Source: Salipiger abyssi (lineage in GTDB: Bacteria > Pseudomonadota > Alphaproteobacteria > Rhodobacterales > Rhodobacteraceae). From it: a DNA stretch of 64,000 nt. The notes below the pieces were generated by a model. The model was not told the DNA's origin, made no database searches, and saw nothing but the letters and a program-made list of their open reading frames with translations. Of the stretch, positions 29,301 through 39,747 are shown in pieces; the stretch's first letter is position 1; every line of letters begins with the position of its first letter. Position numbers and translations under genes: made by a program. The stretch covers positions 186,001 through 250,000 of the forward strand of contig NZ_JAEKIS010000006.1 in the NCBI RefSeq assembly GCF_017311415.1, given 5' to 3'.

Positions 29301-31685
29301 TCAGCTCAGATATTGCGCGGTGAGCGCCTCGGAAATCGCCGCAAGCTCGCGCCGGATACGGCGCAGGCGCCGCGTGCTGATCGCCTCCGGCCCCGACACC
29401 GCCAGCGCGGTTTGCAGCATCAGGATCCGGCGCGAGGCCTCGCCCATCTCGGCCATGCCGGAAAGCTCGGCAAGCCGCGCCTCCTCCTCGCGCATGCGGT
29501 CGAGCTGGAACAGGATCGAGCGCGGGTTGTCACGGTCGAGCGCCAGCACGTCAATCACCGTATCGCGGTTGGTCTCCACCGAGTAGCGGCGGCGATGGGT
29601 CATAACGCTGTCGCCGATCTCGATCGCCGCGTCGAAGCCGCCGCCGACGACATCCGGATCGGCAAAGACCGAGAGCACAGAGGCCATCTGGTCGGCACGC
29701 TCCAGCGCCCGCCCCAGCGTCAGGAAACGCCAGCCGAGGAAGCGGAACATATTGTCGTGCACGAGGCCGGAGAACCCGGCGATCTTGCGCAGCAGGACGC
29801 TCATGGCGCGGGCGGCATCGTCGCCCGGCAGCACCCGCGTGGCGAGGTCGTGCCCGGTCGCCGAGAGATCGTTGAGCGCGTTCCAGCCATCGGTGGAGAA
29901 CCGGTCGCGCACCTTGCTGGCGCAGATCACCGAGGCGTCGAACTGGCCCAGAAGCGTGGCCGGTATCGGCTCTTCGGGGTCGATCCCGAACCCGTCGAGG
30001 AACTGCCCGAGACCGTTGACCAGCGGCACCGTGCGGCGGCCGTATTCCTCCAGCCGCAGGTGATAGGCGCGCAGCACCCGCACACCGCCCTCGGCGCGCT
30101 CCACATAGCGACCAAGCCAAAAGAGATTGTCCGCCGCCCGCGCCGGCAGCAGCCCCGGCAGGCGCCGCAGGAACGGGCCGCTGTCGGTCTTGCTGAGCGT
30201 GTCGGGCACCACGGGCTGGTCGGCCATCACCCAGACATCGGCGACCGATCCGCCCGCCTGCATCGCCAGCGCCGCCGGATCGCCGGAACGTCCGATACGG
30301 GCATAGCCGCCGGGCATCACTGCCCAGCCCTCGGGCGTGCGGGCGGCAAAGACCCGCACCACCATGGGCCGGGGCGCCAGTTTGCCATCGATCATCGCCG
30401 GCGTGGTCGAAAGGGTCACCGCCTCCTGCCCCACCAGCGTCGCGCCCTCACGCTCGATCCAGTCGGCCACCGAGCTGTGCGCGGTGCCCCGGAACTTGCC
30501 GCCAAGCGCGGTGGTGGCGTCGATGTCGAAAGGCAGCTTGGTCGACTGCGCCGGCCCGATCATCATGCGTTCGAGATTGTTCAGCACATAGGCGCGCTCG
30601 GTGGGCTGGCCGCACCACCAGGTGGCGATATTGGGCAGTTTCAGCGGCGCACCCATCAGGTGCTGGGAGATGCGCGGCAGGAAGGCCATGAGCGCCCGCG
30701 CCTCCAGCACGCCGGAGCCCAGGCAGTTGACCATATCCATCGCGCCGGCCCGCAGCGCCGAGACCATGCCCGGCGTGCCAAGCGCCGAGGTCTCGTCGAG
30801 CTCCAGCGGATCGGCGAAACGCGAGTCGAGCCGCCGCCACAGCACGCCCACCGGTTCCGGCCCGTTGATCGTGCGCACCGAGAGCCGCCCGTCCTGAACC
30901 TTCAGATCCTCGCATTCCAGCAGCGAGAAGCCGAGATAGCGGGCGATATAGGCGTGTTCGTAATAGGTATCCGTATGCTGGCCCGGCGTCAGGATCGCCA
31001 CCCGCCCGTCATTGTCGCCGCGCAGCCCGTTCATCGCGTCGCGGAAGCTGCGGAAGAACCCGGCCAGCCGCTCGACATTGGCCTTGGGCATGAGATCGTG
31101 GAACACCCGGCTTGACGCCATGCGGTTTTCCAGCGCGAACCCCGCCCCCGAGGGCGCCTGGGTGCGGTCGCCCAGCACGAACCAGCTGCCATCCGGCGAG
31201 CGGCCGATCTCGAAGGCGAGGAAATGCAGGAAATTGCCCGAACGCGGGCGGATATTGACGATGGGCCGCAGCCATTCGGGGTTCTGCGCCACAAGATCGG
31301 CAGGGAGAAAGCCGTCGCGCACCAGATTGCCCGGCCCGTAAAGGTCGGCCATGACCCGTTCCAGCAGCTCGGCGCGCTGCGCGATCCCGTCGGCCAGCGC
31401 CGCCCATTCGGCGCCGTCGATCACCACCGGCACATGGCTCAGCGGCCAGTCGCGCACGGTCGAGCCGGTGCCGGTATATTGCCGGAAATAGACGCCAGTA
31501 TCGTGCAGATACTGATCGCCGCGCGCAAAGGCACGGGCCAGCGTCTCGGCGCTCTGCCCGGCAAGATAGCGCATCAGCGACGCCCAGACCGGACGCAGCG
31601 AGCCGTCCGGACGCTTCAGCTCGTCGGCCACCCCCGCAAGCGGCTTGTAGCCTGCGAGAAACCGCGAGAGCGCGTCCGGCGTCAT
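29301..31685 (-). CDS. circularly permuted ATP-grasp plus alpha-E domain fusion
   Basis: A protein of about 794 residues. Roughly residues 60-460 are a circularly permuted ATP-grasp domain (HTDTYYEHAYIARYLGFSLLECEDLKVQDGRL is the family core), predicted to form amide bonds with ATP. Residues 480-790 are an alpha-E helical domain (LLPARAADNLFWLGRYVERAEGGVRVLRAYH...), usually a separate gene. The start at 31685 has GGACGAGG eight bases upstream; an ATG at 31706 is also in frame. Substrates are unknown. It probably works with the two flanking transglutaminases as ligase and amidase. Confidence 0.9.
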   Translation of the reverse strand: MTPDALSRFLAGYKPLAGVADELKRPDGSLRPVWASLMRYLAGQSAETLARAFARGDQYLHDTGVYFRQYTGTGSTVRDWPLSHVPVVIDGAEWAALADGIAQRAELLERVMADLYGPGNLVRDGFLPADLVAQNPEWLRPIVNIRPRSGNFLHFLAFEIGRSPDGSWFVLGDRTQAPSGAGFALENRMASSRVFHDLMPKANVERLAGFFRSFRDAMNGLRGDNDGRVAILTPGQHTDTYYEHAYIARYLGFSLLECEDLKVQDGRLSVRTINGPEPVGVLWRRLDSRFADPLELDETSALGTPGMVSALRAGAMDMVNCLGSGVLEARALMAFLPRISQHLMGAPLKLPNIATWWCGQPTERAYVLNNLERMMIGPAQSTKLPFDIDATTALGGKFRGTAHSSVADWIEREGATLVGQEAVTLSTTPAMIDGKLAPRPMVVRVFAARTPEGWAVMPGGYARIGRSGDPAALAMQAGGSVADVWVMADQPVVPDTLSKTDSGPFLRRLPGLLPARAADNLFWLGRYVERAEGGVRVLRAYHLRLEEYGRRTVPLVNGLGQFLDGFGIDPEEPIPATLLGQFDASVICASKVRDRFSTDGWNALNDLSATGHDLATRVLPGDDAARAMSVLLRKIAGFSGLVHDNMFRFLGWRFLTLGRALERADQMASVLSVFADPDVVGGGFDAAIEIGDSVMTHRRRYSVETNRDTVIDVLALDRDNPRSILFQLDRMREEEARLAELSGMAEMGEASRRILMLQTALAVSGPEAISTRRLRRIRRELAAISEALTAQYLS

Positions 31686-31713
31686 GGTGTCTGCCTCGTC
31701 CTGCATTACGGGC

Positions 31714-34700
31714 TCAAAGCCCCGGCGCCCTGCGCAGGTCGAGCGTCATCGGGAATTCCGGATGCGGCGTCTCGGGCGCGGGCCAGTAAGACCCCGGGTT
31801 GTGCCCCAGTTTCTCGAACCGCGCAAGGCGGCGGGCATCGGCCTCGTTGGTGTTGACCGGGAACGTGTCGTAGTTGCGCCCGCCCGGATGCGCGACGTGA
31901 TAGGTACAGCCTCCAAGCGCGTGGCCGGTCCAGGTGTCGAAGATGTCGAAGACCAGCGGCGCGTTGACCGGCAGCGTCGGATGCAGCGCCTCGGCGGGCT
32001 GCCAGGCCTTGAAGCGCACGCCGCCGACCTTGACGCCGCTGGCATCGGTCTGCGCCAGCGGCACCGGGCGCTTGTTGCAGGTGACGATATAGCGGTCGGG
32101 GTCCATCGCGGTGAGCTGCACCTGCATGCGCTCGACCGAGCTGTCGGTATAGCGCACGGTGCCGCCGATGGCGCCGCGTTCGCCCAGAACGTGCCAAGGC
32201 TCCAGCGCCTGGTTGAGTTGCAGATGCACGCCCTCGTACTCGACCTCGCCGGCGAATGGGAAGCGGAACTCCTTCTGCGCCTCGTACCAGTCGGAGCGGA
32301 ACTCGAACCCGTGGCCGCGCAGGTCGCGCAGCACTTCGAGGAAATCCTGCCAGACGAAATAGGGCAGCATGAAGCGGTCATGCAGCGCGGTGCCCCAGCG
32401 CACCGGACGGCCCTGCACCGGCTCCTTCCAGAACCGCGCCAGCAGCGCCCGGATCAGCACCTGCTGCGCGAGGCTCATCTTGGCATCCGGCGGCATCTCG
32501 AAACCGCGGAACTCCACCAGGCCCAGCCGGCCCGTGGGGCCGTCGGGCGAGAACAGCTTGTCGATGCAGATCTCGGCCCGGTGGGTGTTGCCGGTGACGT
32601 CGATCAGCATGTTGCGCAAGAGCCGGTCGGTGAGCCAGGGCTGCGGCGGCTCGCCATCCTCGGGCTTGGGGAAATGCGACAGCGCAATCTCCAGCTCGTA
32701 GAGGCTGTCATGCCGCGCCTCGTCGATCCGGGGCGCCTGCGAGGTCGGGCCGATGAAGAGGCCGGAGAACAGGTAGCTGAGCGAGGGATGCCGCAGCCAG
32801 TAGAGGATCAGCGAGCGCATGAGATCCGGGCGCCGCAGGAACGGGCTGTCGAGCACCGTTTCGCCGCCCACCACCACATGGTTGCCGCCGCCGGTGCCGG
32901 TATGCTTGCCGTCGATCATGAACTTATCGGCGCCGAGCCGGCACTGCCGGGCCTCCTCATAGACGCCTTGGGTGATCGCCTTGCAGTCCTCCCAGTCATG
33001 CGCCGGGTGGATGTTCACCTCGATCACGCCCGGGTCGGGCGCCACGCGGATCACGTTCATGCGGCTGTCATGCGGCGGCGTGTAGCCTTCGATATGGATC
33101 GGCAGGCCCAGCTCTTCGGCGGTCTCCTCCGCCGTGGCGAGCAGTTCGAGATAATCCTCCAGCTCTTCCACCGGCGGCATGAAGAGGCAGAGCCGCCCGT
33201 CGCGCGGCTCGATGGCGATGGCGGTGCGCACCTGCCCGCCCTCCGGGTCCACCCCCTGCTCCATGATCCTCTGCCGGCGCCCGGCATCGCGCGAGTCCGA
33301 CACCGGCTGCTCGCGCCCCTCGGTGACCTCTGGCAGCATCTCGGCCTGTTCCTTCGCGATCCGCGCCTCGTCCTGCGCGATGCGCTCCAGCTCATCCATC
33401 AGCGCGCGGCGCTTTTCCTCGCGGTCGGCGTGGAAATCGGGCAGTGCCTCGCGCGGGACGGTGGGATCGGTGGGGTAGACATAGGGATAGGCCGAGGGCG
33501 CAATATAGGGCAGCGCGCCCAGCGGCAGGCGGAAGCCCACGGGGCTGTCACCGGGGATCAGGAACAGGTGACCGCGCCGGGTCTTCCAGTGTTCCGAACG
33601 CCAGCGGGTCGCGGGCTGCGCCTTGCTCTGCCAGCGCTGGATCGGCAGCACATAGCCCGCCGGATTCTCCAGCCCGCGCGAGAAGACGCGGGCGATGCGG
33701 GCGCGGGTCTCGGGATCCTTGAGCTTGCTGTCCTCGGGCGTCACGTTGGCGGGCAGATCAGCTTCCTTCATGATCCACTCGACCGGATCCTCATAGGTCG
33801 GATGCACGAAATCGCCGTCGAGCCCGAGATTCTGCGCAAAGCCCGACAGGAAGCGATCGGCATCCTCGGCGGTGGCGCCCTTGGCGCTTTCCTTGGCGAC
33901 CAGATCGGAGTTCTTCCAGATCGGTTTGCCGTCGCGGCGCCAGTAGAGCGAGAAGGTCCAGCGCGGCAGCGTCTCGCCGGGATACCACTTGCCCTGCCCG
34001 TAATGCAGGAAGCCGCCCGGTGCGAAACGATCGCGCAGGCGCCGGATCAGCGTATCGGCGAGCCCGCGTTTCTGCGGCCCCACGGCGGCGGTGTTCCACT
34101 CGGCGCTTTCGAAATCGTCGATCGACACGAATGTCGGCTCGCCGCCCATGGTGAGCCGCATGTCCTGTGCCTTGATGGCGTCGTCCACTTTGTGGCCCAG
34201 CGTATCCAGCGCCTGCCAGGCCTCTTCCGAGAACGGCTTGGTGATGCGCGGATGTTCGGAAACCCGCGTCACCGACATGTCGAAATTGAAATCGACCTCG
34301 GCAAAGCTCGCCATGCCGGTGATGGGGGCCGCGTTGCGGTAATGCGGGGTCGAGGCGAGCGGGATGTGGCTTTCGCCGGTCAGCAGGCCCGAGGTGGGGT
34401 CGAGCCCGATCCAGCCGGCGCCGGGCAGAAACACCTCGCACCAGGCATGCAGGTCGGTGAAATCGTGATCGGTGCCCGCCGGCCCGTCGAGCGAGACGAG
34501 ATCGGGCTTGAGCTGGATGAGATAGCCGGAGGTAAACCGCGCGGCAAAGCCCAGATGCCGCAGGATCTGCACCAGCAGCCAGGAGGTGTCCCGGCAGGAG
34601 CCGCGCGCGTGCTGAAGCGTCTCTTCCGGGGTCTGCACGCCGGGCTCCATGCGGATCACGTAGCCGATATGCTGTTGCAACGTGGCGTTGAGATCGACCA

Positions 34701-35133
34701 GGAAATTGACGGTGTTCTCGGCCTTTTTCGGAAGCTGGTCGAGATAGGCCTGCAAGCGCGGCCCGGCCGCCTCGGGCATGCGGTAAATGTCGAGATCGCT
34801 GCGGAACTCCTCGGGGTATTCGAAGGGCCAGGTCTGCGCCTCTTCATCGACGAAGAAGTCGAACGGATTGTAGACCGTCATGTCGGCGACAAGATCGACC
34901 TCGATCTTGAACTCGGTCACCGGCTCGGGAAAGACGAACCGCGACAGCCAGTTGCCGTAGGGATCCTGCTGGTGGTTCACGAAATGCCCGGTCGGGCTGA
35001 CCTTCAGCGAATGCGAGATCACCCTTGTGCGCGAATGCGGCGCCGGTCGCAACCGGATGAGCTGCGGGCCCAGCGAAACCGGCCGGTCGTACTTGTAATG
35101 GGTGAGGTGATGAATGCTCGCCGTAATGGCCAT
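31714..35133 (-). CDS. DUF2126 transglutaminase protein, 1139 aa
   Basis: A very large cytoplasmic protein. Residues 1-80 form the transglutaminase N-terminal domain, residues 150-300 the transglutaminase core ([22 protein letters not shown] with the Cys; DLHAWCEVF with the His; GLDPTSG with the Asp). The remaining 800 residues are DUF2126, which resembles a glutamine-synthetase/carboxylate-amine ligase fold ([15 protein letters not shown]). It opens the three-gene cluster. The exact reaction is unknown for any member I know. Confidence 0.9.
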   Translation of the reverse strand: MAITASIHHLTHYKYDRPVSLGPQLIRLRPAPHSRTRVISHSLKVSPTGHFVNHQQDPYGNWLSRFVFPEPVTEFKIEVDLVADMTVYNPFDFFVDEEAQTWPFEYPEEFRSDLDIYRMPEAAGPRLQAYLDQLPKKAENTVNFLVDLNATLQQHIGYVIRMEPGVQTPEETLQHARGSCRDTSWLLVQILRHLGFAARFTSGYLIQLKPDLVSLDGPAGTDHDFTDLHAWCEVFLPGAGWIGLDPTSGLLTGESHIPLASTPHYRNAAPITGMASFAEVDFNFDMSVTRVSEHPRITKPFSEEAWQALDTLGHKVDDAIKAQDMRLTMGGEPTFVSIDDFESAEWNTAAVGPQKRGLADTLIRRLRDRFAPGGFLHYGQGKWYPGETLPRWTFSLYWRRDGKPIWKNSDLVAKESAKGATAEDADRFLSGFAQNLGLDGDFVHPTYEDPVEWIMKEADLPANVTPEDSKLKDPETRARIARVFSRGLENPAGYVLPIQRWQSKAQPATRWRSEHWKTRRGHLFLIPGDSPVGFRLPLGALPYIAPSAYPYVYPTDPTVPREALPDFHADREEKRRALMDELERIAQDEARIAKEQAEMLPEVTEGREQPVSDSRDAGRRQRIMEQGVDPEGGQVRTAIAIEPRDGRLCLFMPPVEELEDYLELLATAEETAEELGLPIHIEGYTPPHDSRMNVIRVAPDPGVIEVNIHPAHDWEDCKAITQGVYEEARQCRLGADKFMIDGKHTGTGGGNHVVVGGETVLDSPFLRRPDLMRSLILYWLRHPSLSYLFSGLFIGPTSQAPRIDEARHDSLYELEIALSHFPKPEDGEPPQPWLTDRLLRNMLIDVTGNTHRAEICIDKLFSPDGPTGRLGLVEFRGFEMPPDAKMSLAQQVLIRALLARFWKEPVQGRPVRWGTALHDRFMLPYFVWQDFLEVLRDLRGHGFEFRSDWYEAQKEFRFPFAGEVEYEGVHLQLNQALEPWHVLGERGAIGGTVRYTDSSVERMQVQLTAMDPDRYIVTCNKRPVPLAQTDASGVKVGGVRFKAWQPAEALHPTLPVNAPLVFDIFDTWTGHALGGCTYHVAHPGGRNYDTFPVNTNEADARRLARFEKLGHNPGSYWPAPETPHPEFPMTLDLRRAPGL

Positions 35134-35284
35134 GGGGGATCCGCGCGCGCTGTTTCCGTTTGATTACCGGTCACAAGAGCCGGTTCCCCCCGGCTTGTAA
35201 AGTCCGGCCCAAAAATGCCGTACCAATGGTGGCTTGCGCGCCATCGCAATGATCGCCGCTTGCGCAGATCCGGGGCGGCGACGG

Positions 35285-35316
35285 CAAAAAACGATACGCC
35301 GCAGGCGCGGCGTATC
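35285..35316 (-). terminator. terminator after the PQQ alcohol dehydrogenase gene
   Basis: GATACGCCGC-AGGC-GCGGCGTATC (35293-35316) is a perfect 10-bp stem. On the minus strand it is followed by GTTTTTTGCC. It is 21 nt after the stop codon. Confidence 0.9.
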
Positions 35317-35336
35317 GCTGGGATCCCAGAGCCGGA

Positions 35337-37103
35337 TCAGTCGGCGTTGGCCAGTTGCTTGGGCAGCTTGAAGGTCCAGACCGTGCCGCCCTGATTGAGG
35401 TAGTTCACCTTCTTGGCGACCTCGCCGCCCCAGAGCGGCACAGCGCCACCCCAGCCGGAGACGACCGAGACATATTGCTCGCCCTCCATGTCCCAGGTGA
35501 CGGGCTGTCCGACGATGCCGGAGCCGGTCTGGAACGACCACAGCTCTTCACCGGTCTCGTCATCCAGCGCGATGAACTTGCCCTCAGGCGTGCCGAAGAA
35601 CACCAGACCGCCGGCAGTGGTCATCACCCCGCCCCAGAGCGGCGCGTCGTTCTTGTACTCCCATTTCCACTCGCCGGTGGCCGGGTCGATGGCCTTGAGC
35701 GAACCGATATGGTCCTCGTACATCGGCTTGATGGTGAAGCCCGAGCCGAGATAGGCGGCGCCCTTTTTGTAGGTCACCGGCTCGTTCCAGATATCCATGC
35801 CCCATTCGTTCGAGGGCACGTAGAACAGACCGGTATGCTGGCTGTAGGCCATGGGCATCCAGTTCTTGCCGCCGAGGAAGCCCGGCGCCGAGAACACCAC
35901 CTCGCCCTTGCCGCCATCGGCCGCCGAGGAAGGATCGCCCGGACGGTTGTCCTCGTTGTAGATCGGCCGCCCGGTCTCGTCGATGCCGCTTGCCCAGGTG
36001 ATGTCCTTGACGAAGGGATGGGCGCTGACGAAAGAGCCGTCCTCGCGGTTCAGCACGTAGAAAAAGCCGTTGCGGTCTGCGGTGGCGAACAGTTTGGTGC
36101 CGTCCGCGTCCTCATAGGCCACGACCTCGTTCACGCCGTCATAATCCCAACCCTCGCGCGGGGTGGACTGGAAGTGCCACTTGATCTCGCCGGTGGCCGG
36201 GTCGATGCCGAGGCGCGAGGCGGCATAGAGGTTGTCGCCGGCATTGCCTTCGGTGGGCGCGCCTGCGTTGCGCAGGTGGCTGTTCCAGGGCGCCGGGTTG
36301 CCGGTGCCAAAGACCAGCGTATCGGTCTCAGCATCGTAGGAGCCGCCGAGCCAGGTGGCGCCGCCGCCGGTCTTCCACATGTCGCCCGGCCAGGTGGCGT
36401 TGAGCTCACCGGTCATGGTCGACTCTTCGCCGTTCAGCGTGCCCATATGGCCTTCGATCACCGGACGGGTCCAGACCATGTCGCCGGTCTCGACGTCACG
36501 CGCCTGCACCTCGCCGACAATGCCGAACTCGCCGCCGGAATTGCCGGTGATCACCAGCCCGTTCACGATCAGCGGCGCGGCGGTGTAGGAATAGCCCGCC
36601 TTGTAATCGGCGATCTTGTCGCGCCAGACCACATCGCCGGTCTTGCGGTCGAGCGCCACAAGCCGGGCGTCGAGCGTGCCGAAGATGATCTTGTCGCCAT
36701 AGATCGCGGCGCCACGGTTGATCACGTCGCAGCAGGGCAGAATACCCTCGGGCAGACGCGCATCGTATTGCCAGAGCTCTTCGCCGTTCATCACGTCGAT
36801 GGCGTAGAGCCGCGAATAGGAGCCGGTGACATACATCACGCCGTCATAGATGATCGGCTGCGTTTCCTGCCCGCGCTGCTTTTCGCCGCCCATGGAAAAG
36901 GCCCAGGCGGGCACGAGGTTTTTCACGTTGTCCTTGTTGAGCGTCTCCAGCGGGCTGTAGCGCTGAAGATGGCGCCCCATGCCGTTGGTGACGACCTGTT
37001 CGGTCATGGTCTGGTCGTTGGCCAGATCCTCTTCGGTGACCTGCGCCTGCGCGACACCGGCGGCGAGCAGGCTGGCCGTGACGGCCAGGATAAAGCGGTT
37101 CAT
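35337..37103 (-). CDS. exaF: PQQ-dependent alcohol dehydrogenase, lanthanide-type
   Basis: A 588-residue periplasmic quinoprotein with signal peptide [20 protein letters not shown] and the eight-bladed propeller tryptophan-docking repeats. The vicinal cysteine ring is C124-C125 ([10 protein letters not shown]). Metal ligands are E192 (GGEFG), N269 (GTGNPAPWN) and D320. D322 follows in WDYDG; this second Asp marks lanthanide-dependent enzymes (XoxF, ExaF, PedH), whereas calcium enzymes carry Ala or Ser there. The GWDYDGVNE context is closer to the ethanol-dehydrogenase (ExaF/PedH) group than to XoxF, so the symbol is tentative. PQQ synthesis genes are not in the window. Confidence 0.88.
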   Translation of the reverse strand: MNRFILAVTASLLAAGVAQAQVTEEDLANDQTMTEQVVTNGMGRHLQRYSPLETLNKDNVKNLVPAWAFSMGGEKQRGQETQPIIYDGVMYVTGSYSRLYAIDVMNGEELWQYDARLPEGILPCCDVINRGAAIYGDKIIFGTLDARLVALDRKTGDVVWRDKIADYKAGYSYTAAPLIVNGLVITGNSGGEFGIVGEVQARDVETGDMVWTRPVIEGHMGTLNGEESTMTGELNATWPGDMWKTGGGATWLGGSYDAETDTLVFGTGNPAPWNSHLRNAGAPTEGNAGDNLYAASRLGIDPATGEIKWHFQSTPREGWDYDGVNEVVAYEDADGTKLFATADRNGFFYVLNREDGSFVSAHPFVKDITWASGIDETGRPIYNEDNRPGDPSSAADGGKGEVVFSAPGFLGGKNWMPMAYSQHTGLFYVPSNEWGMDIWNEPVTYKKGAAYLGSGFTIKPMYEDHIGSLKAIDPATGEWKWEYKNDAPLWGGVMTTAGGLVFFGTPEGKFIALDDETGEELWSFQTGSGIVGQPVTWDMEGEQYVSVVSGWGGAVPLWGGEVAKKVNYLNQGGTVWTFKLPKQLANAD

Positions 37104-37189
37104 GATGTCCTCCCTTCGAGACGGTTCGGAAATGCCGGCGTGGCGGGCCGGTCCTCCGGTGAAAATCATCCCCGGCAGGGCGCCGGAGA

Positions 37190-37208
37190 TGAATTGCACC
37201 ATGGTCGT
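37190..37208. promoter_or_regulatory. ACCATGGTC motif upstream of the PQQ-ADH gene
   Basis: ATTGCACCATGGTCG lies about 90 nt upstream of the ADH start. The same word upstream of the cytochrome gene (37741-37755) shares ATTGCACCATGGTC, and GACCATGGTC recurs at 45110-45119 between the PQQ binding-protein and pedF genes. A shared operator is likely. Confidence 0.45.
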
Positions 37209-37225
37209 ACGACCTTTGGGCCGGA

Positions 37226-37633
37226 TCACTCCTGCCCTTCGATGGCGCGGTTGTCCTGGGTGGTGATCGACGTCAGATAGGCGAGGATAAAGTCCTGCAC
37301 GGTGCGGTCCTCGATGCCCACATGGCGCATCTTGGTGCCCGGCATGAAGCCGTCATTATCCGCCATCCAGGCGCGCAGGGCCGCCGGGGTCCAGACGATG
37401 CCGGAGGCCGAAAGCGCGGTGGAATAGTCGTAATCCGGATAGGTGCCGGCGCCGCGATAAAGCACGTTCTCCAGCGGCGGACCGTAGGAAGGATCCGTGG
37501 AATCAACGGCATGGCAGCGGCGGCATTCGGCATCGAAGAGCTGCTTTCCCGCCGAGACCTTGACCTCGTCGAACGTGTTGGACAGGGCCGGCGTGGCCAG
37601 GCAAAGCGCGGCGAGCGCAATGAAACGGTGCAT
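37226..37633 (-). CDS. periplasmic monohaem cytochrome c
   Basis: A 135-residue class I cytochrome c with signal peptide [18 protein letters not shown]. The haem site is CRRCH, and the axial Met lies in [10 protein letters not shown]. The layout (haem, [33 protein letters not shown], Met) is that of the c2/c552 type with length normal for the family. It lies upstream of, and on the same strand as, the quinoprotein ADH, with 122 nt between, and is the probable first electron acceptor. Confidence 0.92.
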   Translation of the reverse strand: MHRFIALAALCLATPALSNTFDEVKVSAGKQLFDAECRRCHAVDSTDPSYGPPLENVLYRGAGTYPDYDYSTALSASGIVWTPAALRAWMADNDGFMPGTKMRHVGIEDRTVQDFILAYLTSITTQDNRAIEGQE

Positions 37634-37671
37634 GGTGTATCTCCCGGGGTTTGCATCGGTTCCGGACGCGC

Positions 37672-37759
37672 GCACAGCACCGTTCGCGCAAGGGGCCCGC
37701 GCATCCGCCCCGAGTATCCCGCCTGCGCTGTGCGGGGTGTATTGCACCATGGTCTAGGG
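37672..37759. repeat. 88-bp direct repeat, copy A (cytochrome c upstream region)
   Basis: This 88-bp stretch covers the region upstream of the cytochrome c gene (start at 37633). It recurs in the same orientation at 38666-38753 with 7 mismatches and no gaps. It ends in CACCATGGTCTAGGG. Confidence 0.85.
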
Positions 37760-37905
37760 GGCTGGCCGGAGTTCGGCAGGGCCTGTCTCAGACATCCCGG
37801 CCACCCGCACGCAACATGGCAAGGCACGTTCACACCAATCCCCGACTCTGATGACACCGGACCTCCGCTCCGGATAGAGTCAAGAAAGGCACTCAGGAAA
37901 CGATC

Positions 37906-38604
37906 ATGTCGAATATCTGGATATTTCTACTCGGAACCTTGATCATCTTTTCGATCGCGATCCTCGCGACATCTCTGCTGTTCCTGAAATTGTTTGCGCA
38001 TTCCTCGGCGCCGCTCCCCTCCTCCGCTTCAATCGAAAATGCACGGGAGTGGATCGGGGCAACCAGCGGATGGTTTGCCGGGTTCGTAGCCATCATTGCG
38101 GTGCTCGCCTCCGTGCTGATGATATCGCGGCAGATTTCCAGCGCATCGGACCAGCACCTTGAGCTTATGAAGTTCCAAGCGCATGAAAAGCTTGTGCTGG
38201 CGACACAGGTTCAGACCGCCGCAAGCGGCGCGCATGGGACCATCGTGCAACTCCATGACTCCGTCATAAACCGGGACGACGAACTCACAGACGGGAAGCT
38301 CCACAACGATCTCGCGGCGGCCAGATCGGTCTCGAAGCTGCTGAGCGATACCGGCCTGTCAGATAAGGCCTACCAGCTATTCGGGCACCGATCTGCCTTC
38401 GGATCTTTCGAGGCTGCGCTAGACGACTGGATTGCAAAGGCCATGTTGATGCTGAGAACATCGGTGGAGCCGGAAACCGGCGAGACGCGGAGACAAATGC
38501 TCAAGCGATTGAGCGGGGCTCTGGTGATCCTAGAGATCGAATTACGACATACGCAGAGTGAAGCGCGAGATTTCATCAAGATATGGGGGCATTTAACGCC
38601 TTAA
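37906..38604 (+). CDS. membrane-anchored hypothetical protein, 232 aa
   Basis: Two transmembrane segments near the N-terminus (IWIFLLGTLIIFSIAILATSLLFL and WFAGFVAIIAVLASVLMIS) are followed by about 150 residues of soluble, mostly helical domain with a His-rich start. No family is recognised. The gene sits between two 88-bp direct repeats, opposite in strand to the cytochrome gene, and looks like an insertion. Its upstream TCAGGAAACG is a reasonable ribosome site. Confidence 0.7.
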   Translation: MSNIWIFLLGTLIIFSIAILATSLLFLKLFAHSSAPLPSSASIENAREWIGATSGWFAGFVAIIAVLASVLMISRQISSASDQHLELMKFQAHEKLVLATQVQTAASGAHGTIVQLHDSVINRDDELTDGKLHNDLAAARSVSKLLSDTGLSDKAYQLFGHRSAFGSFEAALDDWIAKAMLMLRTSVEPETGETRRQMLKRLSGALVILEIELRHTQSEARDFIKIWGHLTP

Positions 38605-39228
38605 ACGACGGGATAATCTGCCGCAGAGTGCCGGAGACCCGCGCCGACAAACGCCAGAGGCACGGGCACAGCACAGTTGGCGCAAGGGGCCCGCGCGTCC
38701 GCGCCGAGTATCCCGCCTGCGCGGGGCGGGCTGTATTGCACCATGGTCTAGGGATTAGGACGACAGTGCTGTTGATGAGCAGCACATTTATCCTTTGGGG
38801 TCACAAACTGCCTTTTCGACCCGCTGCATGAAAATCTGAAGGGCGGCTATGAGCCCGAAGTTACCTATGCTGCGCATTGCTCGAATGTCTGCGTTTCAGG
38901 ATGCGGCCAAAAACGTGACAAAATCATAGATGGTTTTGCCGAGGGTTTGTGGCACAAGGTTTTCCAATGATCTCGGTGAACCCACGGTTCGTGACAAAAA
39001 CGACCGTTTTTGGCCGAGGTGTTTTGGCAGGGGGTATTTGTCCCATGTGCGTGCAGTGCTGACGTACGCGCGAAGTCCGCTCTTGGAGTGCGAACTTTTG
39101 AACGAGATTGTCAAACGGGTTCATTCTTTCGGATCGTTAACAGGGCTTTGGTGCTGGGAACTCTTGCTTTCCCTGTGCTTTTGGCAAAGCATTCACACCA
39201 TAACAAACTGGAAGAACGGTATTTCATC
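38605..39228. other. gene-poor stretch with the second direct repeat
   Basis: The 624 nt hold copy B of the 88-bp repeat and, from about 38760, lower-GC sequence with no convincing gene. AAAAACGACCGTTTTT (38996-39011) recurs at 39865-39880. The in-frame run 39010-39228 upstream of the next gene has Cys-rich, atypical composition and is not counted as coding. Confidence 0.5.
38666..38753. repeat. 88-bp direct repeat, copy B
   Basis: Matches 37672-37759 at 81 of 88 positions, same orientation, no gaps. Nothing like the cytochrome gene is attached to it, so it looks like a duplicated fragment produced when the intervening 0.9 kb was inserted or copied. Confidence 0.85.
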
Positions 39229-39747
39229 ATGGGTGCACTAGCACAGCAAGTTTCCATCATACTACCGTTCGTCATTGGACTTTTGGTTGGTGGCTTGGGT
39301 GTTTGGTTGTGGACGCGAATTTCAACCGAGACATCGAGAGAAGAATTGAGGCTGTCGTTTGTGAGCGAAACGGCCCTGATTGATCAGCTTCGGCATCATA
39401 CCAATGAAAATAATAGGCTAGCAGGCTCAGAAGGTGAGGAGGCCCTCTTCGATTTTATAACTTCGGAAGCATTGTTAGCGGGTAGAATTGATGAAATTGC
39501 GGAAGCAATTGATAGCTCGGACAGTTACGACGAAGCCTTCGCTAAGGCTCGAGTCATTCCGTTTCGACCAAGAGAAGCCCCTGGAGAAGACAATAGCGAC
39601 CTCCAACCACCAGAAGACGATCCCTCTCGCTGGGAGCGTATAAAAGGGAAAGCCAAGGGAGTGAAGGATAAAGCTCTAAAGGTTGCCAACCAAAAGCTTC
39701 AATCAACTGTCAAAAGTTGGGCTGGCGATGCCTCCCAAGACGAATAG
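39229..39747 (+). CDS. membrane-anchored hypothetical protein, 172 aa
   Basis: Starts MGALAQQVSIILPFVIGLLVGGLGVWLWTRI, one transmembrane anchor, then an acidic helical region and a Lys-rich C-terminal tail (GKAKGVKDKALKVANQKLQ). The frame is open for 73 more codons upstream, but those residues are not of coding character; GGAAGAACGG precedes ATG 39229. Base composition is clearly AT-richer than the neighbours, with codons such as AAT, AGG and CTA, suggesting acquisition. The same 16-nt palindrome flanks it on each side. Confidence 0.65.
   Translation: MGALAQQVSIILPFVIGLLVGGLGVWLWTRISTETSREELRLSFVSETALIDQLRHHTNENNRLAGSEGEEALFDFITSEALLAGRIDEIAEAIDSSDSYDEAFAKARVIPFRPREAPGEDNSDLQPPEDDPSRWERIKGKAKGVKDKALKVANQKLQSTVKSWAGDASQDE

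Noticed and set aside
31684-35163. Open frame of 1159 codons on the plus strand
   Set aside because: It is the exact antisense of the DUF2126 gene. Its translation is Arg/His/Leu-rich with no domain, a by-product of high GC and codon bias. Similar long antisense frames at 8680-10572 (over ureC), 29295-31115, 16331-17971 and 59594-61564 were rejected for the same reason.
38583-38831. 82-codon frame after the 232-aa membrane gene
   Set aside because: It runs through the 88-bp repeat, which is a promoter fragment, has no ribosome site, and its composition is arbitrary.
39010-39228. 73-codon N-terminal extension of the 172-aa protein
   Set aside because: Cys- and Phe-rich, no start signal, and it contains part of the repeated palindrome; the ATG at 39229 leads straight into a normal membrane anchor.
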